Source: Zygnema cylindricum (Eukaryota > Streptophyta > Zygnematophyceae > Zygnematales > Zygnemataceae). Taken from it: a DNA stretch of 64,000 bases. Shown here piece by piece: positions 46,380 to 59,300 of this stretch. The translations under genes and the position numbers were made by a program. Each line of letters opens with the position of its first letter. Within the stretch, counting starts at the first letter, position 1. The notes below the pieces were generated by a model. That model was not told where the DNA came from, made no database searches, and was given only the letters and a program-made list of their open reading frames with translations. The stretch is from NCBI GenBank assembly GCA_037447655.1, contig JBBHKE010002863.1:62001-126000 (forward strand). Reading direction: 5' to 3'.

Positions 46380-49087
46380 CTTCCTGTTGTTCTTTGGTCT
46401 AAAATAGACCGCAGAAGCCACCCAAACTATCATGCAAAAAGCTAAGCAAAAATAGGTTGACGAACAATCATTTGAAATGCATCCTCCATTTAACATACAA
46501 CAACATTTAGGGTTTCATGGAATAATCAACATAAATAAACCCTATGACATCATCTAAGGTTTGATGGAATAATCGACATAAACAAACCCTAGGACAAATG
46601 CATAAACAATGTATATCAAACATATATAAAACAACATAAATAAATAATAAAGACAAATGCATTTCACATAAACAAAAGTATAATCAAAGTATAATTAAAT
46701 AATCATTTTATCATTCAAAGTGCATGACCTAATCGACAACCCTAAAAGTCTACATCTTCGGTCCCCACTTTACTAACCAGCATTGATTATTCATTCTAAT
46801 GAAGCTCAAATCTATATATACACTTGTGAGCTGTTAACAAATCACTAAGTGTCAAAATAACCAACGTAAATTACGTAACTGTCATTAAGTCAAACTAATC
46901 GTAAGCGTACACCTGAAAGTCAAGCAATCGTAAGCGTACACTTGTCTGCAAATACGACACATAAATTAAAGTGTCGATATCCTCATTAATCACGTAAAAT
47001 ATAACTATTTTAATCAACACTAAATCATTAATTCAAATAGGACAAAACATTGATGCTTCAAATATTTACACCGACGCATCCAAAAATCCGCGTCATAAGT
47101 GACAACTTGCTTAGTCACTTGTCGATAAGTCCACGTAGTGAACCGACATCGCATATGTACGGTCCACCTAATAATACGTCATTAAAGATAATGAGATCCC
47201 TTGAAAATATCGTTTGACGACATTCGCCCTCCACGTGTACCATGACCAACTTGCCGAAATCAATTCGTACGATCCAATTCTGTCCGTACCGAAATCACGT
47301 ACTTCGTCATAAATGCGCCTTGTCGCATTTAAGGTACACGTCATTTTCGATAAATGCATGTCGCAATAAGCGACAACTTAAAGTACACCTGTCAAATACG
47401 ACGCTCCGTACCGGCGGCGTCCCATGTAATAAATGTCACCTGTCGCATTATGTTTCGTACGTGCGACGTACAATTTTACGATTTTACATACTTCGAATAT
47501 CATACATCGGATCGTTTCGCGATCCGCCGTCCATTTCACTTTTGTATTCCGTATTATTCGTACGCTTCTTCGCGTCACTCAATTTTGTAATTTACGTCAC
47601 TTTAAATTCATTCGTACAATTACCCCCCAATCCATAAATCCTTTCGAACCACCACAGTATATCACGTAGATGTATACGCACAAAACGTCGCGTGCGCACC
47701 AAATTTCATGTACGCACGAAACGAAATCTTCAAAAACAACACTCCCCCGAAAATTTAGTTTTGTGCATCCATTATCCCACGTCATCAGCTGTCACACTGT
47801 CACCTCCTGATGTCTCCTCCATTTGAATCTGCCTTCGCTACACCACTGCTTCCGCTGCCTCCATAAATCTTTCCAAATATCATAATACACAATATATATT
47901 TTCATTTTCCGATTACAACAAAAATAATTCCTTCCAATATCTAAATCCGGATCTACATTCCCAAAATTCTATCACAAATCAACTAAAAATTAAAGCCAAA
48001 TTATCACACTAATAATATATCCCCGCTCAAATAATTCCTACCTCATTATAAGAAATCTAGATTTCAATAATAATTTTTTTCTTTTCATAAGCTATCAAAT
48101 CCCAAAATTTCCCATAAAAATTCATATAACAAATAGTGTTTTCCCAAAAATTATAATAATGTCACATTTCCCAAAAATTTCCAACAACTCAAAATCTACA
48201 TTACAAATCCAATTTTCAACAATCATCGATCCTCAAAATTTGGATCTCTCCACCATATGTCAAAACTCCACCTTCACGATCTCTCTCCCCCAAACGTCGA
48301 ATCTCCACCTTCCACATCTCTCCATCAAACGAATATGTATTTTCCAAAAATAAAATATCATTTCTCATAATTAATCATTTTCATTGAGGGTAGACATTTC
48401 GGCACTCTCACTAAGTTAACCCTTGGGGCGATGCAAGATTAAACTCGGCACATACCAACACTATGATAAGGCCGATCTCATGGGTACACAGACACCATTA
48501 CTGCAATACAACCAGCAAGGACAATATTAACCCGCTACAATGCGTGTGACACAAACCTATCTCGACTTAACCTAACATATGATAGATGGGGTGTGGGCCC
48601 ATAACCTGTTGTTCTTTGGTCTAAAATAGACCGCAGAAGCCACCCAAACTATCATGCAAAAAGCTAAGCAAAAATAGGTTGACGAACAATCATTTGAAAT
48701 GCATCCTCCATTTAACATACAACAACATTTAGGGTTTCATGGAATAATCAACATAAATAAACCCTATGACATCATCTAAGGTTTGATGGAATAATCGACA
48801 TAAACAAACCCTAGGACAAATGCATAAACAATGTATATCAAACATATATAAAACAACATAAATAAATAATAAAGACAAATGCATTTCACATAAACAAAAG
48901 TATAATCAAAGTATAATTAAATAATCATTTTATCATTCAAAGTGCATGACCTAATCGACAACCCTAAAAGTCTACATCTTCGGTCCCCACTTTACTAACC
49001 AGCATTGATTATTCATTCTAATGAAGCTCAAATCTATATATACACTTGTGAGCTGTTAACAAATCACTAAGTGTCAAAATAACCAAC
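46380..49087 (-). mobile_element. Non-autonomous LTR element, truncated copy
   Basis: CTTCC (46380-46384), then an LTR 46385-47741 (1357 bp), 865 bp of internal sequence 47742-48606, and 481 bp of the second LTR 48607-49087. It is the same as 56311-59018 at an offset of 9931 bp. The cut end joins a copia LTR. Confidence 0.9.
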
Positions 49088-49845
49088 GGACCCCAGATTT
49101 GATCCCGGTACCTTCGGTTCATCAAGTTGGCCGATAGCGCTTAGCTTTATCCAATTAGACTAGGACCAATCCTAAATGCTATAGTATGTGATAGATATAT
49201 ATATATATTTAAGGAGGAACAAATCAATTTAACTAAAACTGTATATGGCGTGCATAGATACGGTTTTATGAAAGTACGACACTATTTTAAAATGGATACC
49301 ACGCATTTTGTTCGACAGCGAAACAAATGTCCCGCAAGTATTTATAACGGCTAAGATTGTATCTCGCTGCAAATCCAACGGCGCACATCATCGTTGAAAT
49401 CTCGGAGTGGTCACTTTGGCGTTTTGTGACGTGGCATGACTTGGAGCCACGTGGAGAGATGACATTCGGTCATGGGAATTCCGAGGAATGTACAGACGAG
49501 TAAAAAATAGACACGCGTCCGCTTAATAGCCTTGTCGTACATATGACGTACAAAAGGTACACCGGCACTAGTACTTTTTGGTACGGTACAGTAATCAGAT
49601 TGGTCCGTACTTCAGTAGATAGAAGTAATTAGAGGGAATCCGGACTTAGAAAATTTTGTTAGGTAGTCACCTCACCCTTAGAGAGTTTGTACAAATTGGC
49701 ATTTTTTACTGCCTCATAGCTTATCAGCTGGTTGGCTGTTTTTAGTGATTCTTTTTGCTACGGACAGAAGGGAGTCGAGGCTACATATGGGTGCAGTCAA
49801 ACTGTCATTTTGCCTTCTTGGACAACAATGGTTGTGGCTTGAAGT
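49088..49845 (-). repeat. Copia LTR remnant with tRNA-like end
   Basis: On the - strand, 49165-49088 reads GGTCCTAGTCTAATTGGATA ... GGTACCGGGATCAAATCTGG, a tRNA-like A and B box arrangement. From about 49217 it is homologous to 63598-64000 (GTATTTATGACGGCTA region). At about 49740 it has the GTGATTCTTTTTGCTA word of copia LTRs. It is the 3' LTR side of the copia relic. Confidence 0.65.
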
Positions 49846-50400
49846 TGGTTAGTTAAATACTATATAGAGGCTTCCTATATTTTGTGTTCCAATGGAGGGC
49901 ACAAAATTGCACATGACAACTACGTGTTTTACTAGAATGATATCCTTTTTAGCTAAGTCATAGACTATATATCCCTTGACATCCTCATCATATCCTACAA
50001 AATATCTTGGTTTCCCCTTAGCATCTGGTTTCATGTTTTTCCTATCTGTGTCAAGACTGTAAACTTGACTACCTAATACTTTCAGGTGAAAAATATATGG
50101 TTTCTTTCCAACCCATCTCTCAAAAGGTGTCATTCCTTTGACGGTTGTAGTAAGGATTCTATTTTTAATGTAGTTGGTACAGTTCATGGCTTCTGCCGAT
50201 AACCTTTTTCCTATCTTCTAGTCTGCCAACATACTACGTACACTATCTCTTAGAGTCCAGTTCAACCTCTTAACTACCCCATTATGTTCTTAAATTTTCG
50301 GTACTATTTTTTGATGTTGAACTCACTCATCCTCGAAGTATTCCTTAAAGTGGTTAGATGTATATTCTCCCTCATTTTCACTCCTTGTTCTCTTAAGAGG
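49846..50400 (-). pseudogene. Copia relic, integrase C-terminal part
   Basis: MNCTNYIKNRILTTTVKGMT, PFERWVGKKPYIFHLKVLGS and GYDEDVKGYIVYDLAKKDII match the 24.0-24.7 kb integrase, with stops further upstream (near 50220 and 50290). RT and RNase H are missing. Confidence 0.85.
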
Positions 50401-50899
50401 TGTAAAAATGACTGAATATCACAATGCACAGCGGAAAATACCAAGGACCTCCTCGTAGCAACAACAATATCACACCACCAAGACAGGTAAGGTTACGCTT
50501 TATTACTCGGGAGCAGATTACAACATTCAGCGCTTGTTGTGAAGGTCTACTCAAGAGTGTCTTGCTGACTAAGCCTACTTCACTATTTAAACTAACTAGC
50601 TGGTAGTCAACCTAGTATTATACAACTGTACACGTGGACCTTCACGGTCAACCGAGACTAATCTCAAAATATCCTTCTAGAACAATACCGTTCTATCTAC
50701 ATTCCGCTGCGTTGCTATACTGCGAAGCTGCGTTGCTCTGTTGCGCTATTATGTTGCTACGCTACTAAGTAGCTACGCCGCTAAGTTGTTACGCTACTAT
50801 GTTGCGCTGGTCAAGAATCGCAGCTGTGCTGCCCTGACACCACAACTATAGCAGCCTAGTTGCTAACAACTAAGTACCTAACTATGTAACCCTGTTACA
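50401..50899 (-). mobile_element. Solo gypsy LTR inside the copia relic
   Basis: TGTAAAAATGACTG ... CCCTGTTACA, 499 bp, homologous to 61637-62137. The flanks AGAGG (50396-50400) and AGGGG (50900-50904) are a one-mismatch 5-bp duplication. The copia integrase text is continuous once the LTR is removed, so this is an insertion followed by LTR-LTR recombination. Confidence 0.85.
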
Positions 50900-50904
50900 A
50901 GGGG

Positions 50905-51478
50905 GATCCGTGCAACTTCTCACTCCAAGCTTTATATTCTTAGAAATACGTTGGTATTTTAGACTTTTTTTTTAGGAAGTAGACTCTAAAGTATCTAGAC
51001 CAATCATTAGTTATTGTCAACATAAACCTCTTCCCTCCGACCGAAGGTACTATTGCCGGTCCCTAGATATCTGTGTGGACCAGATGTAGTACTTTCTCAC
51101 CTCTATATCTAGCAGTTTTGGGATGGGGAGTCTGTGAGCCTAACCTTGGGCGCAGCCACTATAATCATCCATCATTTCATTATCCCCAAACTGATTGCCT
51201 TTTACTACACCAAGCATCTTCATTTCCGTCAGCGTATCAAAATGCACATGACCCAACCGCTTATGCCAAATCATCAAACTTGGGACACTTACATAGTAAG
51301 CACAATTCTTTTCATTCCTCAGGATAAGTTTGAACATTCGTAAGCTACCCTTATCTCTTGTGAAGTAGACTTCATCCCCAAACTTTGCTGTAAAGACTCC
51401 ATTTCTAGTGAAGGTATCATATTCCTTGTCATCTAATACAGAGGTAGAGACAAGATTTTTACTTAGCTGAGGAATATT
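50905..51478 (-). pseudogene. Copia relic, GAG-pre-integrase part
   Basis: PQLSKNLVSTSVLDDKEYDT, MIWHKRLGHVHFDTLTEMKM and DDYSGCAQG, with zinc-binding H and C residues. 51014-51690 is repeated at 62800-63476. The protein starts abruptly at an LTR, so GAG and protease are absent. Confidence 0.85.
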
Positions 51479-51810
51479 TGTTGATATTTGTGTATTTTCT
51501 AGGTCTGTAAATATGATAGAAAAAGGCAGAGGCAATCTGCCTCTAACTCCCCTTTCCAAGCCCCCACACTTGTTGTAGTCACTGAAGGCTGGATAGGGAG
51601 CTAGAGCCATGGTTGCCCAAGCTCTCTAGAGTAGACAAGGGGTAAGTTAGGTACTCTTACCAAAAGTTAGTTGACGGTCCCAGGAATTGATCCTGGTACC
51701 TGTCATCTGACGATCGGTAATAGCAGGTAGCTTTAACCATTTAGTCTAGCTCTATTACTAAGACATTTTAGGTTTGATAATTATTTGTTTAGTTTCACGT
51801 AGACTTTATC
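51479..51810 (-). repeat. Copia LTR fragment
   Basis: Begins TGTTGATATTTGTG on the + strand. Contains a perfect T-arm-like hairpin CCAGGAATTGATCCTGG (51680-51696) and an A-box-like stretch on the - strand. It is cut at TTTATC (51810), where the gypsy extra ORF begins; the copy at 63265 continues past this point. Confidence 0.8.
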
Positions 51811-53190
51811 GGCTCAAGGAAACTGCAATTGCCGGAGTATGCCGTACGTCTCTTCACGGTACTCCTCGAACTCTTGTCGCAAGGTGTCGAGTTTGTTTTG
51901 GAGCTGCTCACATCGGGTCTCCAATAGCGCAATATGATGGTTTGCCGTTGTTAAACGTCTCCGAGTGATTCGCTCCCAAACCTGTTCCTCCCCTTCCTCT
52001 GGTACAACCTCTCGTCCTTCGAGTGGCGGCGGAATAGTCGTCGGTGCAGGCTCCTTGAGTGCCGAAGTTTGGGGCGCTTCGGGTTCTGCAAGTTCATGTG
52101 CCTCTTCCGCCTCTCTTTCAGCTGGTTCCCACCGAGGTACCTTCGTTAGTTTGAAAGACGCATGTTTCTTGGCAGCTCGGGCCCGCTATAAAGCGTTCTT
52201 ATAGGCGTCCTTCAGTGCCCGTACCTCAGGTGTAACCTTTGCTCGAGAGATGATGTCATGGAGGCGCATATCCCACAAGTGATAATGGCAAAGTAACCCG
52301 GGAACATCAACCTTGTACCGGTAGTTATTTTCAACCACTTCCACAAACGTCAAGGCATGGGGGTTTAGCTACACATAACCCTTGTGATTGTTCCCAAGGT
52401 TCTTTGTCCTCATAAAATTTTAGGCCAGGTGTGATGGTACGTTTGCGGGGATGAGGATAGGATCCCCAAGATTTCCAGTACGCCACTCTTCCGCCCACTC
52501 CGCTGGATCCCAATAAAATCGCTTCGCAAAGATGAAGGTGAGATCCGAATGTCGTGTGTCACTAGGGAGGGGAAAGAGATAATCGGGAATTTATTCTCCC
52601 ATTTCACTCTCTTCGCCCGTGTCCTCTCGTCCCCCTTGAAGGAGAAATACATCGTCACAGATGGGATACTGTGCCTCTGCCTTCTTTTCCGCGCTTTCAA
52701 AAGATTGCTCGTCTACGGTACTCTCCTTATTGGGGTCCCGCATCATTACTAGATCGCAGGCGCGATTCGCAATTGGCGGAGCTGTTGGTTCTCGCTCTTG
52801 CTCCTCCGCCTCTGAGAGCTCATGATCTTCCTCATACTCTTGATCCCCTTCCCGAAGTGGGTTCTATTCGGGGTCCTGGGAGTTTTCCGACCCCTCCCCT
52901 CCACTGGTCTCTGCCGGCCTTGCCTCGCTACTGGCTGTTTCTTCCGGTTCCGGCTCCGCTTCAACCTCCCTCGCCCGATCTGCCTCTACCATGGCCTCCG
53001 CCGCCACTTACAGTTTGTCCGACCGGGGCACATCTCCTTGCCCCACAAGTACCAGTCTCCTCCTCTTTGGTGGTGGGGAGGATGATGACGCCATGGATGC
53101 TGTCGTGTATGACAATTCAAGTAATTCTAAAAGCGAAGGTAATCTGCCTGTACGGAGTGAAGCACTCTCTAAACTGTATGGACTAGGCTA
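51811..53190 (-). pseudogene. Extra ORF of the gypsy element (copy 2)
   Basis: Homologous to 39091-40150 at roughly 85-90 percent by eye. It keeps the acidic segment (EEDHELSEAEEQERE), FAKRFYWDPAEWAEEW, VVENNYRYKVDV and the C-terminal coiled coil. Stops have arisen at a few points (for example before NFMRTKNLG and after GYV) that copy 1 does not share, and copy 1's TGA is CGA here. It lies just downstream of the chromodomain of the same element. Confidence 0.6.
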
Positions 53191-53636
53191 GTCGCGAGGG
53201 CGGATGGCGGCTTTATCAAAGAGGGTTGAGGGTTTCACGTTTGGACTCTACGAAGCGTCACACTATGCGAAGGTATCGCAGCGTCCAACATTTATGAAAC
53301 TCCGTTGTTGCGGCGAAGCCGAGGGTTTGTTGTCATCAATGTGGTGAAACAAAATCGCGCCGTTGCGCTTTTGTGTCAGCGCAACGGTGGCGATGCGTTC
53401 CTCTAACGGCACCGTAACCATGTTGCGCTGCGGTGGTTGCGCCGCTATAGCGCTGCGGTGCGGTAATATGTCGCTGCTTTTCTTCGCCGCGTCCCCAATA
53501 TAATTGCGATGGTTGCGACACTGCAATTCATTCCTTTACGGCGGCCGCTGCGATTGCCCCTCTGGTGGAGCCGAGTGTCCTCACTCCTCTAAAACCGGCA
53601 CAGTAACTTAGTGGAATGTAGGTCCTCCTCGTCCAC
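53191..53636 (-). other. Linker between chromodomain and extra ORF
   Basis: Contains CGCTGCGGTGGTTGCGCCGC-type GC-rich words. After the TAG at 53636-53638 the chromodomain frame reads VDEEDLHSTKLLCRF before the next stop. No other domain seen. Confidence 0.4.
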
Positions 53637-54002
53637 CTAAGAGTCATCCTCAGCTCCGTAGCCCTTCCAACGCACCAAATATTGGGTGGAGTTAGAATTT
53701 CCAGAGCGTCGCGATTGAAGGATCTTCTCCACTTCATACTCGTCTAATGTACCCCAAATGGGTGGTACAGGAGTATTCCGCCATCGATTAGGAAACATCG
53801 AATCAGGGTCGCAAAACGGTTTAAGAAGTGAAACATGGAAGACATTGTGGATATTCCACTTTTTCGGAATATCCAACTTATAAGTCACCTCACCCACACG
53901 TGACAGAACTGTGAATGGGCGCGTGAATTTTGGTGCAAATTTCTTAGAGAGGGCACTTGGTAAGGAGAGGTTTGCCATATTAAGGCAAACCTTATCACCC
54001 AC
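53637..54002 (-). pseudogene. Gypsy integrase C-terminus and chromodomain
   Basis: GDKVCLNMANLSLPS, KFAPKFTRPFTVLSRVGEVT and YKLDIPKKWNIHNVFHVSLL, then EYEVEKILQSRR and YLVRWKGYG. The chromodomain marks the element as a chromovirus, a clade that targets heterochromatin. The conserved Trp codon after EDDS is TAG here. Confidence 0.9.
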
Positions 54003-54035
54003 GCTGAAAACGGTTTACTTCCGGTGAGCGTCGGC

Positions 54036-54907
54036 TTACGACTTTTGACGATCCTTTGCCAGCAAGAGCACCTTCGCCGCCTTTTCCAGGTTCTCTTGCA
54101 ACGTTTTGGCAAAATCCAGAGCTGCCGGCGTAGGGCAGTCAGCTACCAACAAGTTTTGTGGAAGGGTGGGTTGTCGTCCATTGAGGGAGAATGGCGTAGC
54201 ATTCGTGGACGAGTGCACAACACTGTTGTACGCCACCTCAACCGCTGTAAGATGGTTCACCCAATCCGTTTGGTGCACCGAGAAATAAGCCCGCAACGCC
54301 TTCTCTAAATTCCTATTCACCTTTTCAGTCTGACCATCAGTTTGAGGGTGGTAAGCTGTGGACATAGCCAACTCCGTGCCACACGGCTCAAATAGGTTTT
54401 GCCAAAAGTGGCTCACGAATTTCCGATCACGGTCGCTAACGATCCTCTTCGAAAGTCCGTGATGGCGGAATATCTTCGAAAGAATTAGTCTAAGACATCT
54501 CGCGCAGTGGTTGTGGTTGACGTGGGTAGGAAATGTGCCATTTTCGTCAAATAATCCACGACGACGAAGATTGAGTCATAGCCCTCCTTAGTCAGCAGGA
54601 GAGCTACGATGAAATCCATCGAGATCGCCTCCCAAGGAACAGATGGTATGAGAAGGGGTTGTAACGGATCTTGTTGTCCCGATTCCGATTTGTTCGTATT
54701 ACAGGAGTCACAGGTCCGGACATAATCCACAATGTCGAGAGTCATGTTCGGCCAATAATACGCCTCACCGACACGTGCGGTTGTTTTGTCCCGCCCAAAA
54801 TGTCCACTGAGTGGCTCATCATGACTCATTTGAAGTATCGCATGACGTAACTCCGGATTTGTTAGAACGTAAAGTCGTGTTGTCTGACTCGGTCTGTACC
54901 GCCACAT
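54036..54907 (-). pseudogene. Gypsy integrase (outer element)
   Basis: Zinc region HDEPLSGHFGRD...YVRTCDSCN, catalytic MDFIVALLLT and VVVDYLTKMAHF, and AMSTAYHPQTDGQTEKVNR. The middle part is broken by a frame change near 54480. It is clearly related to, but distinct from, 44050-44976. Confidence 0.9.
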
Positions 54908-54990
54908 ACCATTGGCGATTCCGATAAATACCTTCCGTTGAATGAGTTTCTTCGTTGTCTCGTCTTAGTTGTAAGCGGCATTGATCTGAC

Positions 54991-55338
54991 TTAGCCACTG
55001 CTAGTACACTTGCACCGTACTAGTGACTGCGCTAAGTTTTGGATCTTGCTCTGCGTCCGACGCTGCAGTGTTTTTCTCGCAGAGCCTACGTGGACATCCT
55101 GCGATGCTTGCGATTGTTGCTCTTCCACTGGCGCAGCGACTCCGGGTCTTCTCGATTGCGCATCCACCGAGTTTGTCTTGCCTGGCTTATACTCAATGAC
55201 AAGTTCCGTGCCGAAGGTCTGAAAAAACGTCATCCATCGCACTTGTTTCCAGGACAACTTCGGCTGTGTTTGCAGGTACTGTAGGGCGTGGTGATCCATG
55301 ATATGGTTATCCGCTTCCCCTGGATGTAATATTTCCAA
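54991..55338 (-). pseudogene. Gypsy RNase H region (outer element)
   Basis: Same sequence as 45021-45407 up to the last mismatch at 45103/55034. HIMDHHALQYL and YKPGKTNSVDAQSRRPG are visible. Confidence 0.88.
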
Positions 55339-55511
55339 ACCTCCAACGCATTGATGATCACAATTGTCTCTTTTTCATGGGTGGCCTAGTTAAGCTCTGC
55401 TGATTTTAGTTTTCGACTGTCGTAGGCAATGGGTTGTAGGCCTTTTCTTTAATCCTACATAAGGATTGCTCCAATAGTTGTATTGTTGTCGTCTGTAATT
55501 ATTGTCCAAGA

Positions 55512-56310
55512 TTAGTCCGGGTCAAGAAGAGCTAACATAGGTGCGGTAACCAACCGCTCCTTTAGCGTGTTAAAAGCTGTCATTTGCGCCGATTTCCACT
55601 CGTAGGGGACGTCATTGTTGAGTAATTCCGTGAGTGTTGCAGCAATTTTTGCGAAACCTTTGACAAAATGTTGATAGTAGGAGCATAATCCTAGAAAGCT
55701 CCGTAATTCTGTAATATTCGCCGGCTCCGGCCACTCCTCCCTGCTCACCATATGGCCCAAAAACTCAATTTGCTCCTTCAAGAAGTCGCATTTACTCCTT
55801 TTCGCGTACAACTTGTTCTTCCGAAGGACTTGCAGGACCGTCCAAAGGTGCTTCATATGATACTCCAACGTTCGCTATACACCAATATGTCGTCTAAAAA
55901 GACGATCACAAACGTGTCCAAATATTGATGAAAGATGGAATTCATCAAATGCATAAAAGTCGTAGGTGCATTAGTCAACCCGAACGGCATAACTCGAAAC
56001 TGGAAATGGCCATACCGAGTTCTAAACGCCGTCTTTTCCACATCCTCCTCGGCAATTCTAATCTAGTGATAACCGCACCGCAAATCTATCTTTGAGAAAT
56101 ATTTAGCACCTCGAAGTCGATCTAGCATTTCGTTTATTCTCGGTAAAGGATACGCATTCTTCACCGTTAACTTGTTTAGCGCTCTGTAGTTCACACACAT
56201 ACGAAAACCTCCATCTTTCTTATTTACGAAAAGAACAGGGGCTCCATACGGTGACTTCCACGGTTCGATTGCTTCGGCTTCGACCAACTCCGCAAGTTGC
56301 TTTTTGAGTT
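55512..56310 (-). pseudogene. Gypsy reverse transcriptase (outer element)
   Basis: Starts [20 protein letters not shown] just inside the insertion site, followed by the RT core with FLDD. It carries the TAG after RCGYH and the frame change after LVYS. It continues the RT N-terminus at 59900-60060 once the inserted LTR element is removed; the text meets at the shared GGAAG (- strand). Confidence 0.9.
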
Positions 56311-56315
56311 CTTCC

Positions 56316-59300
56316 TGTTGTTCTTTGGTCTAAAATAGACCGCAGAAGCCACCCAAACTATCATGCAAAAAGCTAAGCAAAAATAGGTTGACGAACAATC
56401 ATTTGAAATGCATCCTCCATTTAACATACAACAACATTTAGGGTTTCATGGAATAACCAACATAAATAAACCCTATGACATCATCTAAGGTTTGATGGAA
56501 TAATCGACATAAACAAACCCTAGGACAAATGCATAAACAATGTATATCAAACATATATAAAACAACATAAATAAATAATAAAGACAAATGCATTTCACAT
56601 AAACAAAAGTATAATCAAAGTATAATTAAATAATCATTTTATCATTCAAAGTGCATGACCTAATCGACAACCCTAAAAGTCTACATCTTCGGTCCCCACT
56701 TTACTAACCAGCATTGATTATTCATTCTAATGAAGCTCAAATCTATATATACACTTGTGAGCTGTTAACAAATCACTAAGTGTCAAAATAACCAACGTAA
56801 ATTACGTAACTGTCATTAAGTCAAACTAATCGTAAGCGTACACCTGAAAGTCAAGCAATCGTAAGCGTACACTTGTCTGCAAATACGACACATAAATTAA
56901 AGTGTCGATATCCTCATTAATCACGTAAAATATAACTATTTTAATCAACACTAAATCATTAATTCAAATAGGACAAAACATTGATGCTTCAAATATTTAC
57001 ACCGACGCATCCAAAAATCCGCGTCATAAGTGACAACTTGCTTAGTCACTTGTCGATAAGTCCACGTAGTGAACCGACATCGCATATGTACGGTCCACCT
57101 AATAATACGTCATTAAAGATAATGAGATCCCTTGAAAATATCGTTTGACGACATTCGCCCTCCACGTGTACCATGACCAACTTGCCGAAATCAATTCGTA
57201 CGATCCAATTCTGTCCGTACCGAAATCACGTACTTCGTCATAAATGCGCCTTGTCGCATTTAAGGTACACGTCATTTTCGATAAATGCATGTCGCAATAA
57301 GCGACAACTTAAAGTACACCTGTCAAATACGACGCTCCGTACCGGCGGCGTCCCATGTAATAAATGTCACCTGTCGCATTATGTTTCGTACGTGCGACGT
57401 ACAATTTTACGATTTTACATACTTCGAATATCATACATCGGATCGTTTCGCGATCCGCCGTCCATTTCACTTTTGTATTCCGTATTATTCGTACGCTTCT
57501 TCGCGTCACTCAATTTTGTAATTTACGTCACTTTAAATTCATTCGTACAATTACCCCCCAATCCATAAATCCTTTCGAACCACCACAGTATATCACGTAG
57601 ATGTATACGCACAAAACGTCGCGTGCGCACCAAATTTCATGTACGCACGAAACGAAATCTTCAAAAACAACACTCCCCCGAAAATTTAGTTTTGTGCATC
57701 CATTATCCCACGTCATCAGCTGTCACACTGTCACCTCCTGATGTCTCCTCCATTTGAATCTGCCTTCGCTACACCACTGCTTCCGCTGCCTCCATAAATC
57801 TTTCCAAATATCATAATACACAATATATATTTTCATTTTCCGATTACAACAAAAATAATTCCTTCCAATATCTAAATCCGGATCTACATTCCCAAAATTC
57901 TATCACAAATCAACTAAAAATTAAAGCCAAATTATCACACTAATAATATATCCCCGCTCAAATAATTCCTACCTCATTATAAGAAATCTAGATTTCAATA
58001 ATAATTTTTTTCTTTTCATAAGCTATCAAATCCCAAAATTTCCCATAAAAATTCATATAACAAATAGTGTTTTCCCAAAAATTATAATAATGTCACATTT
58101 CCCAAAAATTTCCAACAACTCAAAATCTACATTACAAATCCAATTTTCAACAATCATCGATCCTCAAAATTTGGATCTCTCCACCATATGTCAAAACTCC
58201 ACCTTCACGATCTCTCTCCCCCAAACGTCGAATCTCCACCTTCCACATCTCTCCATCAAACGAATATGTATTTTCCAAAAATAAAATATCATTTCTCATA
58301 ATTAATCATTTTCATTGAGGGTAGACATTTCGGCACTCTCACTAAGTTAACCCTTGGGGCGATGCAAGATTAAACTCGGCACATACCAACACTATGATAA
58401 GGCCGATCTCATGGGTACACAGACACCATTACTGCAATACAACCAGCAAGGACAATATTAACCCGCTACAATGCGTGTGACACAAACCTATCTCGACTTA
58501 ACCTAACATATGATAGATGGGGTGTGGGCCCATAACCTGTTGTTCTTTGGTCTAAAATAGACCGCAGAAGCCACCCAAACTATCATGCAAAAAGCTAAGC
58601 AAAAATAGGTTGACGAACAATCATTTGAAATGCATCCTCCATTTAACATACAACAACATTTAGGGTTTCATGGAATAATCAACATAAATAAACCCTATGA
58701 CATCATCTAAGGTTTGATGGAATAATCGACATAAACAAACCCTAGGACAAATGCATAAACAATGTATATCAAACATATATAAAACAACATAAATAAATAA
58801 TAAAGACAAATGCATTTCACATAAACAAAAGTATAATCAAAGTATAATTAAATAATCATTTTATCATTCAAAGTGCATGACCTAATCGACAACCCTAAAA
58901 GTCTACATCTTCGGTCCCCACTTTACTAACCAGCATTGATTATTCATTCTAATGAAGCTCAAATCTATATATACACTTGTGAGCTGTTAACAAATCACTA
59001 AGTGTCAAAATAACCAACGTAAATTACGTAACTGTCATTAAGTCAAACTAATCGTAAGCGTACACCTGAAAGTCAAGCAATCGTAAGCGTACACTTGTCT
59101 GCAAATACGACACATAAATTAAAGTGTCGATATCCTCATTAATCACGTAAAATATAACTATTTTAATCAACACTAAATCATTAATTCAAATAGGACAAAA
59201 CATTGATGCTTCAAATATTTACACCGACGCATCCAAAAATCCGCGTCATAAGTGACAACTTGCTTAGTCACTTGTCGATAAGTCCACGTAGTGAACCGAC

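Noticed and set aside
47168-47785. Set of small frames repeated at 57.1 and 59.3 kb (for example MTNLPKSIRTIQFCP)
   Set aside because: They lie in the LTRs of the non-autonomous element, are on both strands, and have no recognised domain; repetition reflects LTR identity.
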